Positions 24,675 to 64,000 of a stretch of DNA of 64,000 nucleotides are shown here, piece after piece (position 1 is the first letter of the stretch; every line of letters starts with the position of its first letter). The notes beneath the pieces were generated by a model. That model searched no databases. It worked only from the letters and a program-made list of their open reading frames with translations, and was not told the origin of the DNA. The translations under genes were made by a program, and so were the position numbers. The DNA comes from Gadus chalcogrammus (lineage: Eukaryota > Chordata > Actinopteri > Gadiformes > Gadidae), in assembly GCF_026213295.1 (NCBI RefSeq), contig NC_079412.1, forward strand, positions 485,656-549,655. The letters run 5' to 3'.

Positions 24675-27465
24675 CCATGTGCACACTCTCCTGGCGAGGC
24701 AGGTGTTTAATGATGCTGGGGTTCAACGCTGAATACACAGGCGGGTTATTCCTCTCATCAGCCAAGTATCCCCCCTATGATAATACTACGATAATACTAC
24801 TGACCCTGCACAAAGTGACTGTTATGAGTGCATTCTCCTGATGATGCCAAAGGCTTTAGCTAAGTTGCCTGGGCTCTGCCATTGGACGGTGTGTCGCTGT
24901 TCAATTTGAAAACATTTTGCCGTTTTAAGCTGGATGTAATCATGTGGCAACAGCTCTTGTGTTGTCAAATAACAATTTAAACAAATTGTGAATGGGAACG
25001 CTTCTTTTCTTTGATTCTTTATTTCGTTTTTATTCTTATTCTTTTATTCTTTCAAGGACTGTTTGCACTATATTTATTGGGGCCAAAGTAACCAGGAAGA
25101 AGAGTGGTTTGGGGTTTACTCTGAGGTTTGCGTCCAAGTTCAGTGTTTTTGATCGTCACCTCAATGTTATCTTTTCTGTCTTGTTTTTCTTTGAGTTTAT
25201 TTTGGGGGGTGTATTTGGGGTGTTATGAAATACCGTCTTACATATATATATATATGCACTTTGAAACACTTAACAAGGATGAATGTATTATAATCTTTTG
25301 ATTCCATTCAAAACAAGTTGAACCAAGGTTGTAGTTGAGTATCTGAAAAACCACACTGATTGCATATCAGAACACGCATAATCTGTTTTTTTGTAGTTTA
25401 CATAATGCCTTTTAAATTTGGGGGCGGTTCAATTTGAATTTTGTGAAACGAATCAAAAAAGTATCTAAACTCAGAATAAATATAAAATCTAAATGCACCT
25501 TAATAGCATGTTGATAGTGTATGTTGAACTTCCACGTTTACCATTTCCAGAACAATAACATACTCTCGGTGTGGCAACATTTTGGGAAGGTATGAATCAC
25601 ATTCATATGAAATCATTGAAAAGATAATCTGTGGAAGACTTTTGTAAATGTACTTGCGTCCATTCCTTCAGTGTCTCGCTGAATTCCTTTATTTCTGCGT
25701 CCACGTGTTGAACCCAAAGTGTGAAGCGGTGTCTGGGAGGGCCTGGTTCTCTGAGGCTGAGGCAGGGCTACTGGGCTCGGTGTCTCTGTAGATAGGAAGT
25801 CATTTATGCAGAAACCGCTCACTGTTTTTTGTTAATATTGGCCAAACATTGTTTTAGGATCTTACGCTCTGCGTTTATTACTGTGCCATTGTGTCTCACA
25901 TCAGGAAGGGTCACAAACGTTTTAATCTCAGCTGTAATGAATGTGTGCTCGTTTGAATCTATGGTGGCCTTTACCTTATATCGTAAGGCTGGTGGCTGGA
26001 CTGTAAATGTTTGAAGCGACATCTTGACATCCAAAAGTTTTTAATATGAAGAAGTGAGGCCATATCCCAAGGCAGTGATTGTAAAATATGTTTTATTTGC
26101 TTAGCCATTCATGAATGCAAAATCGTTTTTTACAGATAAGTATTTGAAACGATGTAGATGAGAGTCCTAGTTGAAACTTATTTAGCTTGTTATGAAGACG
26201 CTATGTACCTTTTACAACAATAAAACACTTTTCGCATAGTTGTGGTTTGTTTTATACACATGAGTTTACCAGCTGAACATTGTGAGTTAAATAAGTTTAG
26301 TGTTATTGATTTCTAATGAACACCAAATAGTGAATTGTGCTGCAAAACAATTAATATGAAAGGAAACAATGAGTCTAAGAAAACGTAATGTCTACAGGTT
26401 CATGTATACGTATTAGGGCTAATCTTTATAATTAGTTGGTAACTTCAAACACATTTATTATTTTTACCTTGTGTAAACAAGTTACTGTAAGGTAATATAT
26501 TGAGAAAGATTGTTTCAATTTGAGAATCGCAGACGATTCATTCAAAATCCCATAGATTCAAATAACTGCCCTATATTATTGATCTCAACTCTTAGCAGTT
26601 CTATTCTGGGAGGGAGACTGAAATATCACACCTTCAGTAAGGGAAGGACATGAAGGCCGCTGCATGTGCTGCCACATACTGCTCTATTTTTACCCGCTCA
26701 AAGGCACCAGTATGACCCACGGACAGACACAGGACAATGTGATTGTCGGGACACGGCAGAAAAAGTTTGATCACAAGGATTTCTCTGTGTGCATCAGGTA
26801 GGTTTACCCTTTATCGACATACAGTGATAATATACTGTTTCAACAAAACATTCACCAGTGTCTTCTTTAAAAACTATTGTTCCAACTATAGTCTGATAAA
26901 TACGATTTATGTTAATTATGCATTTAGTACTGCAATGGTCACTTACCACGATTTATTAGCAATGTTGTAAAAGTGACCATTTGAAAAATGTTTCATGGTG
27001 GCATATAATATAGTATGGGTGAGTGAGTTTGCTATATTGGAGGAGTCAGTTTGCAGCAGTTTGTTTACCTCAGAGACCCTATAGTTGGTTAGCTGTGTCA
27101 CATTTACCAGACTACGGTTGAAAGAATAGTACATTTTTTGGGACGTATAAATTCCTGGTGCTGTGACATTGACTGATGTTATCCGAACTTTAGTTTACGA
27201 TTGAAATCCCAGCAGAATTTCACCTAAATTGTTGATACTGACAGTGTTAGTATCAACACACAGCACCGATACAACGGCGTGAAAACTTAACATATGGATA
27301 GAATAAGAACCTATATAATCGATCTTAAATCAATCTTCTTCCTGTGAGACAATACCATTGGCTCATCATTGATACAGGATTTACTGTAACCTTGGAGGAG
27401 GTCCTAAGCCTTGTTCCTTTGTGTTTCCCGCTCTTGCAGTTGCAGCACTATGTTAAGGTGTGCAA
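24675..27465. other. Region between c1orf159 and perm1, no gene seen
   Basis: AT-rich DNA with a short TA tract near 25240. No exon or RNA gene is recognised. The perm1 promoter and 5' UTR should lie in its last kilobase; a TTGCAG acceptor-like site near 27434-27440 just precedes the perm1 start codon. Confidence 0.55.
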
Positions 27466-30400
27466 ATGGACGACCTTGATCACAGTATCAGCATAGTGGA
27501 ATACGAGTGGATGAGCTTTTATGATGAGTGTGAAGAATGTTGCCTGCTATTGCCCTCCAAAGCAGACGTTGACAACTCCAGCCTGAGTGATTCAGAAGAG
27601 TCCTGGAGTCAGGAACATTCAGAACAATGTGATGCCCTGCAAACCACTGCTGCCAGAACAGGGCCAGAATTAGTCCACCTCGCACTGGAGCATGGCCCTT
27701 GCTTTGCAGAGTTTTCACAGGTTAACCAGAAGCACACAGACGGAGAAGGAGAGGATCAGACTGCGGTCTGGGAAGAGAAGGGATCAGATAAAGGATCTCT
27801 TCATACCCGCCTTAATCTTGTAGAGACACCGCAGTGTTCCGAAGAAGATGTTCTCTCCACCATGGAAGCACAAAAAGAGAATGAGGAGATATTGAAGATG
27901 GTTAATTATGGCATTGCAACAAATGAAACACTCTCACAACGAAGCGACCCTAATGATAGCCAATGTTCTACTGACGATGGAGCCCATGAAACGCTTTCAG
28001 ACCTACAGAGAATTCTGCTAAGTGACACGGTCTGCGCCACAACTACACAGGAAGTCCAGCGACTTCCCAGACATAAAGCCGACCGTGATATGAACGACAG
28101 GCTGATACAATGTGCACACAATGCAGAGAAAACACTTTGCGGGAAAGACAGAAGCTTCTTGATTACGAAAGAGAAGGAGCGTTGGTTTGTGACGGTGAAT
28201 GTCAGCCCTTTGCGAAGAAAAAGACGAAAGAAAAAGAAAGCTAGTAGAACCTTTCCCCCGTGCGGCGGTATGCAGAAGCCCACACCTGAACGCAGGTCAG
28301 AGGTCAAGATGAATCAATCAGAGGTGGAGAGCGGCAACGACTCGGGGCCTTGTGAAACGTCACAACCACACCAAGGAGCATCTGCTGCAGAGTCATCCGA
28401 TGGGATTCAGATACCAGTTCTCACAGATACAAAACCAATCCATGAGGACTCTTCTCTTTCAGACTCTGAATTGTGTTCTTTTAAACCTTCCACACTGGAA
28501 ACATGTCCATTATCTGAGGCAGCTCCGCAGTCAGTGACCCTCCCAAACTCCACGTTATCCAAGTTAGCATTTAAAGGTCAAGATATTACAGTGCTGGACG
28601 TTGTGAAGTCTGAGGATTTTGAAAATGGTCAAGGATTATGCTTGGCAAATATTTGCAATTCCAGACATCAAACCGCCATGTTGCCTAACGCAGTTATCTT
28701 GAAAAGTGCAAGTAGATTACAATACTGTCAATCATTTGAAAGTATTGAGTCTATGGAATTCAAAAGTGCCGAAGACTTCAGCTCAAGCAACAGCTCTGAT
28801 TGTGAAAGTTATGCTTCAGCACCTGACACACCAGAGGATACTTGGCCTATATTCAAAGACCATCGCTCTGAAAATAAACCAGAGGACCTGGAACAACGGT
28901 CCCGCCGCCGCAAACTATTGCTGTCCACACCATGTGACCTGTTGGAGTTAAGTGAGATGGAAAATGTTCCACACACAGATGACGTGCAGTTTCCTGATGA
29001 GACACTGCATGTGCATTCTGCTAAACATTTGTCACATGACATTGAATACCTGCAGGACCCTATGCCCTTGCAAAGCCATGGCTGTAAAACTGAGGCCAAT
29101 GGGGAATGTATGGAGGCATATACTGAGCCTGCTTTGGCATGTCTACCTGTTGAACAAAGTGATAGTTTAACACTAGAGAACAACTCTGCTGATAAAACAG
29201 TCCATTTAACGTCTCAACCTTCAGACTCTAAGCAAGTGGAACTGTGTAGCATGACAACAGATCAACCTCAATCTCCTTCCGTTTGTGATCCGACAGCTGG
29301 CTCTGTGCCGGACAGCCAAGAAACATATGCTGAATCACTTGGCCCTTGTCGGCCTGTATTCGCCATGTCTGCCTTTTGGGATGAGATGGAAAAACTGACA
29401 ATTAGAGACATTTTACAGCTGAGAGAATCAGGGGAACTACCCAGCAGAAAAGCACTTACAATTCATGACACAGCAAGGCCCCATGATGATGACCGGGACA
29501 TGAAGACAGACACCGGTCCTCTGTGGTCGGATACCCCTCTGGTAGATCCGTCAGACATCGCAGACTCTGACTACTTTACCAATCCCGATGACTCTCAGCC
29601 AGATCGCTCGAGTTGCGATGTTTCCGTATTCTCTGATCTGGATGAGGAGTACTGTCAGCTACTGGGTGGCGGGCAAGAAACGGGCACTGACCTTCTGGAC
29701 CCTAACCTTCACACGCAAAGCCCAGCTGTCTCTCCTCCCACACGGGACTCCACAAAGAACACACCGCCGGCTAATGAAGGCACGCGGGAAGAGGGAAGTT
29801 TGGATGTTCCACACTCCCTTAACTGTTTTTCAGCTGGTCAAACTGCACATGAGAGTGGTATTCAAAAAAGCAAAAGCATGCATAACATCCAAACTCTCTA
29901 CAGTACTCACAAGGGCACGCCCTTCGAACCGATCCTTGAGAATGGAGATGAGCGATCACCCTGTATAAAGGATCCTTCCCTGCAGATGATCCCTGTCATA
30001 ATGGTGAACAACGTTCTCGTCGATGGAACCTTCTCAACTATGCTGTCGAACCCTGACATTCTGGACGAGGATTACAGAATATCACTCCCGGAAGTTTTGG
30101 GGTATTTCTATGAGAACAAGACAGAGGATGACTTTGGGACTGTCAGTAACTATGATGACCAATCACTGTCTTCTCTTTGCGACGGCATCACCAGCTCCAG
30201 ATATGGGTCTAAGGACGGACTCCTGTCCATCCAAGCTTCCCAATGGAGAGAGGAAAAACCAATCCCCATCTTCACATGCTCCGGCCACTCCCTTAGAGCG
30301 CTCACATTCCCAGAGGCAGACTACCTCATACGTTCAACAGAGATTCACGTTGACCCGGACATGGAGAGCCACGGCCTGCCAATCTGGGCTGTACCTCACG

Positions 30401-31149
30401 CCCCCTGTCCGGGCGTCTATCCCGTCCTCTCGTCTGCAGCCGCGGACGAAGCTCTATTCAACAACAGATGTTGGTCCAGCTGGTTCATCAGAAATATACG
30501 CCTCCCAGACAGCGGCAGCAGCTGGAGCCTTAGGTCTTGGCCTTGGGTGTTCCCGATCGGAGCCCACTGGACCCCCTTCAGGGACGCCAATGCAGTCCAC
30601 ACACTAACCCCTCAGAGAGGGTTTGCCTCTTTCCCCAACCACTTGGTCAGAAAGCTGGCAGCCGACCAGCAAATGTTGAAACTCATGCCGACATCGGTGT
30701 CATTATCAGGTTGGTGAATAAGGTTAAAGGCAATATCAATCAATTGAATCTTCCACATTTGAATGAAAGCAATATACAGATGTTGTACTAATCATGTGTC
30801 TGTTTTCAGATAAAGACGGCCTCTTCTCCACCCTGAAGCAGTCAGACATGTGCTTGTTGTGCATTGCAGTGGCGTCGTGGGTCCTGAGGTCCACTGACCC
30901 GCACGCAGCAGACTCTTGGAAAGCAGGTTTGAACAAAACTGCTCTAACAAAAATGTATTCGTATTTCAAATGTAATCGATTTCAAGATTTTTAAATGGTT
31001 GATATTTGTAACAGCTAAAATGATTAAATAACCTGATTTTGACTTTCTCCGATAACCATTTAGCCTTGCTGGCAAATGTGAGCGCAATATCAGCGATCCA
31101 GTACCTCCGACACTATGTTCTGAGGAGACCTGCTAAGGACGGTCAGTGA
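27466..31149 (+). CDS. perm1: PGC-1 and ERR-induced regulator in muscle 1 (PERM1), complete
   Basis: One giant exon (27466-30709) and two short ones (30810-30926, 31064-31149) encode 1,148 residues. The start MDDLDHSISIVEYEWMSFYDEC matches the acidic N-terminus of human PERM1. Most of the protein is a disordered Ser/Asp/Glu-rich region. A basic patch RRKRRKKKK at about 249-257 may be a nuclear signal. A LPEVLGYFYENKTEDDF element near 875-891 resembles the short PEVYEHFF-type repeats of the human protein. The last 60 residues (KQSDMCLLCIAVASWVLRST, then AISAIQYLRHY) are the conserved C-terminal domain and the best evidence. PERM1 is induced by PGC-1alpha/ERRalpha in muscle and supports mitochondrial gene expression. 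It is longer than the human protein (about 790), mainly in the disordered part. Confidence 0.93.
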
Positions 31150-31541
31150 CAGAACCACAACGCACATCTCCCCTGGGTCCAACAACACAACGCTTCCATG
31201 CAATACGACTGATCACCGATCAGACCTTTTTATCTGTTTAACAGTCCAATCAATTCCAATTCTTGGAATTGATATGGACCATTGCTAGTAAATATGTCAG
31301 TCAAGGGTAATATCATGTGCCTGATATTTTAACACACAATATGGGCACTTTGTATTTGCTCAGTAAGTACAAATGCATAGACAGTTAAGCTTAGTTTGTT
31401 AAATGTTAGGCTGGTTCATGAGAATGTTGTCAAAGGGTATAAGGTAGGTCTTGTAGGGTTTTTGATTAAGCCTGTGTGCGCAATTTAGTTGGTAAATGCA
31501 GAATGTTGCCGTGTTCAGATTTGTCAAATAATGTTTTGTTG

Positions 31542-31547
31542 AATAAA
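31542..31547 (+). terminator. Poly(A) signal candidate for perm1
   Basis: AATAAA about 390 nt after the perm1 stop codon. Confidence 0.55.
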
Positions 31548-32689
31548 CCTTAAATGGTCAAAGCTCTCCATTTCTTAATATGATTGTCAACAGTTAGTTT
31601 GTAGAAGGCCTGATGTCTATGCGTTAACATGATGCCTATAGTTAAAACGGTATACATTTCCTGGTTAATTAGAAATACAACCACAGACAAGAATTCGTCA
31701 TTGCAGAATTATTTATTGAAATAATTGTGCAATATTTTTGTTTCTTATTTCACATAAATATTGAATTTTGAAACAGGGAACAGGGTTTTTAAAATGTATG
31801 TTAAGATCACGTGGGTCTCGTCTCTCACCGCTTTGTTAAAAAAAACATCGGAATATGTTGTTTTAATGTCACTCTGCAACAGTGACACAGATCATAGCTT
31901 ATAATTTACAATCATTTTATTTTATAACACTAAACTGTGTACAGCAAATGTTTTTTTATGTGCCAAATTTAGGGGCAAGAGTTCACACTTACAGTAAGAT
32001 CAATAATACTTAATATAGAATATTAAACCTATATCAATAATGCTTGGTAATATAGACTATTACACATGTAGTATTTACAGTCTCAAAGAGACTAAAAGCT
32101 TAGGTTACACTGTGAAAGATACCTTGAAATATAAATGTTTTTAATTTAGACAAATATTTAGCAGTTTTAGAATAAATCCATGTAGTATAGTTTTCCAAGT
32201 CTAATGACACAACATTGTAACTTGCTACTCTAGTTTCGGAATTGTGAAGACAGTCATGCTAGGTTGTTAGGCCAATCATTCAAACACTGATTTAAAATTT
32301 AAATTTACACAAGACCATTTAAAAATGAAAGAACAGCTCATACTACTACCAATGTTCATCAGCTGGGTCAATAGCATCCTTGCTAGCCTAGGGCATCATT
32401 AGCAATTCTATCATACTGCACACATCAAAGTTTGATGTGTGCGATATGCTGGTTACCCTAATACCGCACATGTCTGCTGAACAAGTAAAATAACAATAAA
32501 TTAGGAGATTATGGCAGTATAAAGTCTTAACACTACTGTCTATTAGTAAGAAAATCTCAAGCAAACCTCTTGACAATCCCATTAAGTGCTGGAACAAGGA
32601 ATACACATATAGACACACAAGGATTCTTATTTTCAATATATTAAAACAAAGGGACCCACACACTCTTTAAAAAATGTACAGTCTCTGAA
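31548..32689. other. Convergent 3' region of perm1 and rere
   Basis: No coding sequence. Minus-strand AATAAA hexamers at 31712-31717 and 31916-31921 could end the rere 3' UTR, which would then be about 1.4-1.6 kb. Confidence 0.5.
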
Positions 32690-33290
32690 AAGTATACTGG
32701 ATTCTGTTAGGGTAGAGGCTGAGCGCCAACTAGATACTGGATTCTGTTAGGGTGGAGGCTGAGCGCCAACTAGATACTGGATTCTGTTAGGGTGGAGGCT
32801 GACACCATCTGGATACTGGATTCTGTTAGGGTGGAGTCTGGTCCATCTGGATACTGGATTCTGTTAGGGTGGAGTCTGGTCCATCTGGATACTGGATCTG
32901 TTAGGGTGGAGTCTGGTCCATCTGGATACTGGATCTGTTAGGGTGGAGTCTGGTCCATCTGGATAATGGATTATGTTTGGGTGCTCCCTGGCCCGTCTGT
33001 ATACTTGATTATTTTAGGGTGGAGTCTAGTTAATCTGTATACTGGATCTGTTAGGGTGGAGTCTAGTTAATCTGTATACTGGATCTGTTAGGGTTGAGTC
33101 TAGTTAATCTGTATACTGGATCTGTTAGGGTGGAGTCTAGTTGATCTGTATACTGGATCTGTTAGGGTGGAGTCTAGTTGATCTGTACTGGATCCGTTAG
33201 TGTGGAGTCTAGTTGATCTGTATACTGAATTCTGTTAGGGTGGAGGCTGACACCATCTGTATACTGGATTCTGTTCAGATGGTGTCTGGC
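32690..33290. repeat. Minisatellite in the rere 3' UTR
   Basis: About 16 diverged units of 36-40 bp of the pattern ATACTGGATTCTGTTAGGGT then GGAGTCTAGTTGATCTGT. Two subtypes alternate: GAGGCTGAGCGCCAAC on the left, and GGAGTCTAGTTAATC in the middle. The array ends about 10 bp from the rere stop codon. Confidence 0.93.
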
Positions 33291-33301
33291 CCACCTTGGC
33301 C

Positions 33302-62608
<29,307 letters not shown>

Positions 62609-62770
62609 GTCGAAGGGTGTCTGGATGCGGCTTGTTGACACCGTGCAGCGGGCTGGTCGACGCTAACGACGCGGCGGAGCCCCCGTTACATCGCTATTCA
62701 AAATGGAGGCGGTGGAGGGAGGCGGTCTGCTCCGCCTCCGCCGCCGCGCGATGACCTCAGCCGCCGCGAG

Positions 62771-63379
62771 CCGCCGCCGTTCAACCACCCAGTGGGCACA
62801 GCTGAGCACATGCCCCTAGCAACATTCTATAGAAATGTATAGAAATATATATATAGTATAGATAGAAACATTCATGTGTATGGAATCACAGCCTCCTAAG
62901 ACAGTTGTGCTTTTTTCAAGCATTTCATATGAGGTCGAGTTGTGTACTGGGCCTCTCACACCTGACAGTGGCGACCTCCCAAGGGCATCTGTTTATGTCG
63001 TTAACTTAATGCACGTGTATATTACCTGTTAATTATCTAGTATGCCCTTTGAGGGCCCACATCTATTGATGGGCTCAATGCACGTGCAATGTGCTATATG
63101 CGTGGATTGTATTTGTAAAAAGTGTTACAAAGTTGATTCAATTTGAAATAGTCTTTCATTTTAAATTGCATGGTTGATTGAATTGTTGAATTAACCTTGT
63201 AACATATTTCATCTATTTATGTTGTTTAAAACCAGTCTGTGGATTTCGGTGGCAAGAACCATTAATTGTGTATTTCATTGCAATTCATAGTTTTATTTGT
63301 ATAGGCCTATCTCATTAAATATGGTCTTTAAATGCTAATTCAACAAATAAAAAAACAACAAATTAAAATGGACTGCATT
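62771..63379. other. Region upstream of the short rere promoter, no gene seen
   Basis: AT-rich DNA with a short TATATA tract near 62850. Exons of a longer rere form with a BAH domain, if present, would lie beyond the window. Confidence 0.45.
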
Positions 63380-63625
63380 TATATAGCACTTTTTCTGTAA
63401 CCAGTGGCCACCCAATGCACTTTACAATATTGCCTCACAATCACCCATTCATACAACGACGGCAGAGTCAGCCATGCAAAGGTGACAGCCAGCTCGTCGG
63501 GAGCAGTTAGGGTTAGGTGCCTTGCTCAGGGACACCTCGACACTCAGCCAGGAGGAGCCAGGGATTGAACTAGCAACCTTGCAGTTACCAGCCAACCCTC
63601 TCTACCTCCTGAGCTACTGCCGCCC
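63380..63625. repeat. Interspersed repeat, copy 2
   Basis: GCATTTATATAGCACTTTTT ... GACGGCAGAGTCAGCCATG ... TTGCTCAGGGACACC ... GGAGGAGCCAGGGATTGAAC ... GAGCTACTGCCGCC is the longer copy of the family also present at 37640-37868. Confidence 0.85.
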
Positions 63626-64000
63626 CAAAAGAGCCAATGGCACTTAGGAAATCCCAACAACGGATCGGGAATCACACACAAAGCAGAAACCACCACGACA
63701 TATATAAATGGGAAACACAACGGCATCTATGAAATGGTAAGAACAAAGACAAAACAGAGACCACAGTGACAAATCAGAAACACAAACACAAATGTGTATG
63801 CGTCAAGCATGATATGTGCATTCTGCGCAAGCGTGTTGCATTACTGGTGGCGAATGATCCTGCTACTGCAGAAGCATAGTCTTCCTATGGTTGACTTTAC
63901 GATGAAGTTCTCAGAAAGGGCTATCTGCCTAACTCTAAACATATGTGTGTGGACGATGGCTGGTGGGAGCAGCCAAACCTGGCCCGAGTCCCAATGATTG
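63626..64000. other. Window end, unassigned
   Basis: An open frame from ATG 63902 to the edge begins MKFSERAICLTLNICVWTMA. It could be a signal peptide of a gene that continues outside. With no homology or splice evidence I do not call it a gene. Confidence 0.3.

Noticed and set aside
26219..26224. AATAAA as the 3' end of an unknown gene between c1orf159 and perm1
   Set aside because: No exon could be found upstream; it may only be an alternative c1orf159 3' end or chance.
32690..33290. CRISPR-like array
   Set aside because: Units of 36-40 bp are contiguous and diverged without spacers: a minisatellite.
63902..63997. Possible signal peptide of a gene starting at the window edge
   Set aside because: Too short and without homology or splice evidence.

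Overview
This window looks like nuclear DNA of a ray-finned (teleost) fish. Its genes are intron-split with GT/AG junctions, and I recognise vertebrate orthologues by their protein sequence. The gaps between genes are filled with fish-type repeats: Rex1/CR1- and L2-like LINEs, many hAT elements, TTAA-type and Harbinger-type elements, GATA and CA microsatellites and many minisatellites. The species cannot be read from the sequence. There is one 100-N assembly gap at 2001-2100.

Layout. 1-5.4 kb: unexplained DNA, the gap, and the first three coding exons of an slc26a6-like anion exchanger (minus). 5.5-8.0 kb: complete five-exon kbtbd12 (plus). 9.5-11.9 kb: complete seven-exon iho1, a meiotic break factor (minus). 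12.2-20.8 kb: an accessory block holding a nearly full LINE split by a hAT element, a second hAT element with a transposase remnant, a GATA microsatellite and a 3.6-kb foldback element that itself carries a nested element. 21.2-24.7 kb: complete eight-exon c1orf159 orthologue (plus). 27.5-31.5 kb: perm1, a muscle metabolic regulator (plus). 31.7-62.6 kb: rere (atrophin-2, minus), 17 coding exons in a short form that starts directly at the ELM2 domain. Rere introns hold several transposons, including a TTAA-bounded unit that carries a P2X7 ballast-domain-like gene (plus). 62.6-64 kb: the CpG-rich rere promoter and more repeats.

The genes do not form an operon. Slc26a6/kbtbd12 are head to head and perm1/rere are tail to tail. 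Human PERM1, C1ORF159 and RERE are all on 1p36, while SLC26A6 and IHO1 are on 3p21. The change between these two sets falls in the transposon-dense 12-21 kb block.

The most interesting structures are: (1) the TTAA-bounded unit with a domesticated-looking ballast-domain gene; (2) the 3,610-bp foldback element with a 6-bp target duplication; (3) minisatellites that grew out of gene edges, one copying a rere splice donor six times and one copying the end of c1orf159 including its stop codon; (4) several nested insertions that can be checked against empty sites inside this same window; (5) two families of inverted repeats in the rere introns on either side of the SANT exons, an arrangement that could favour back-splicing.
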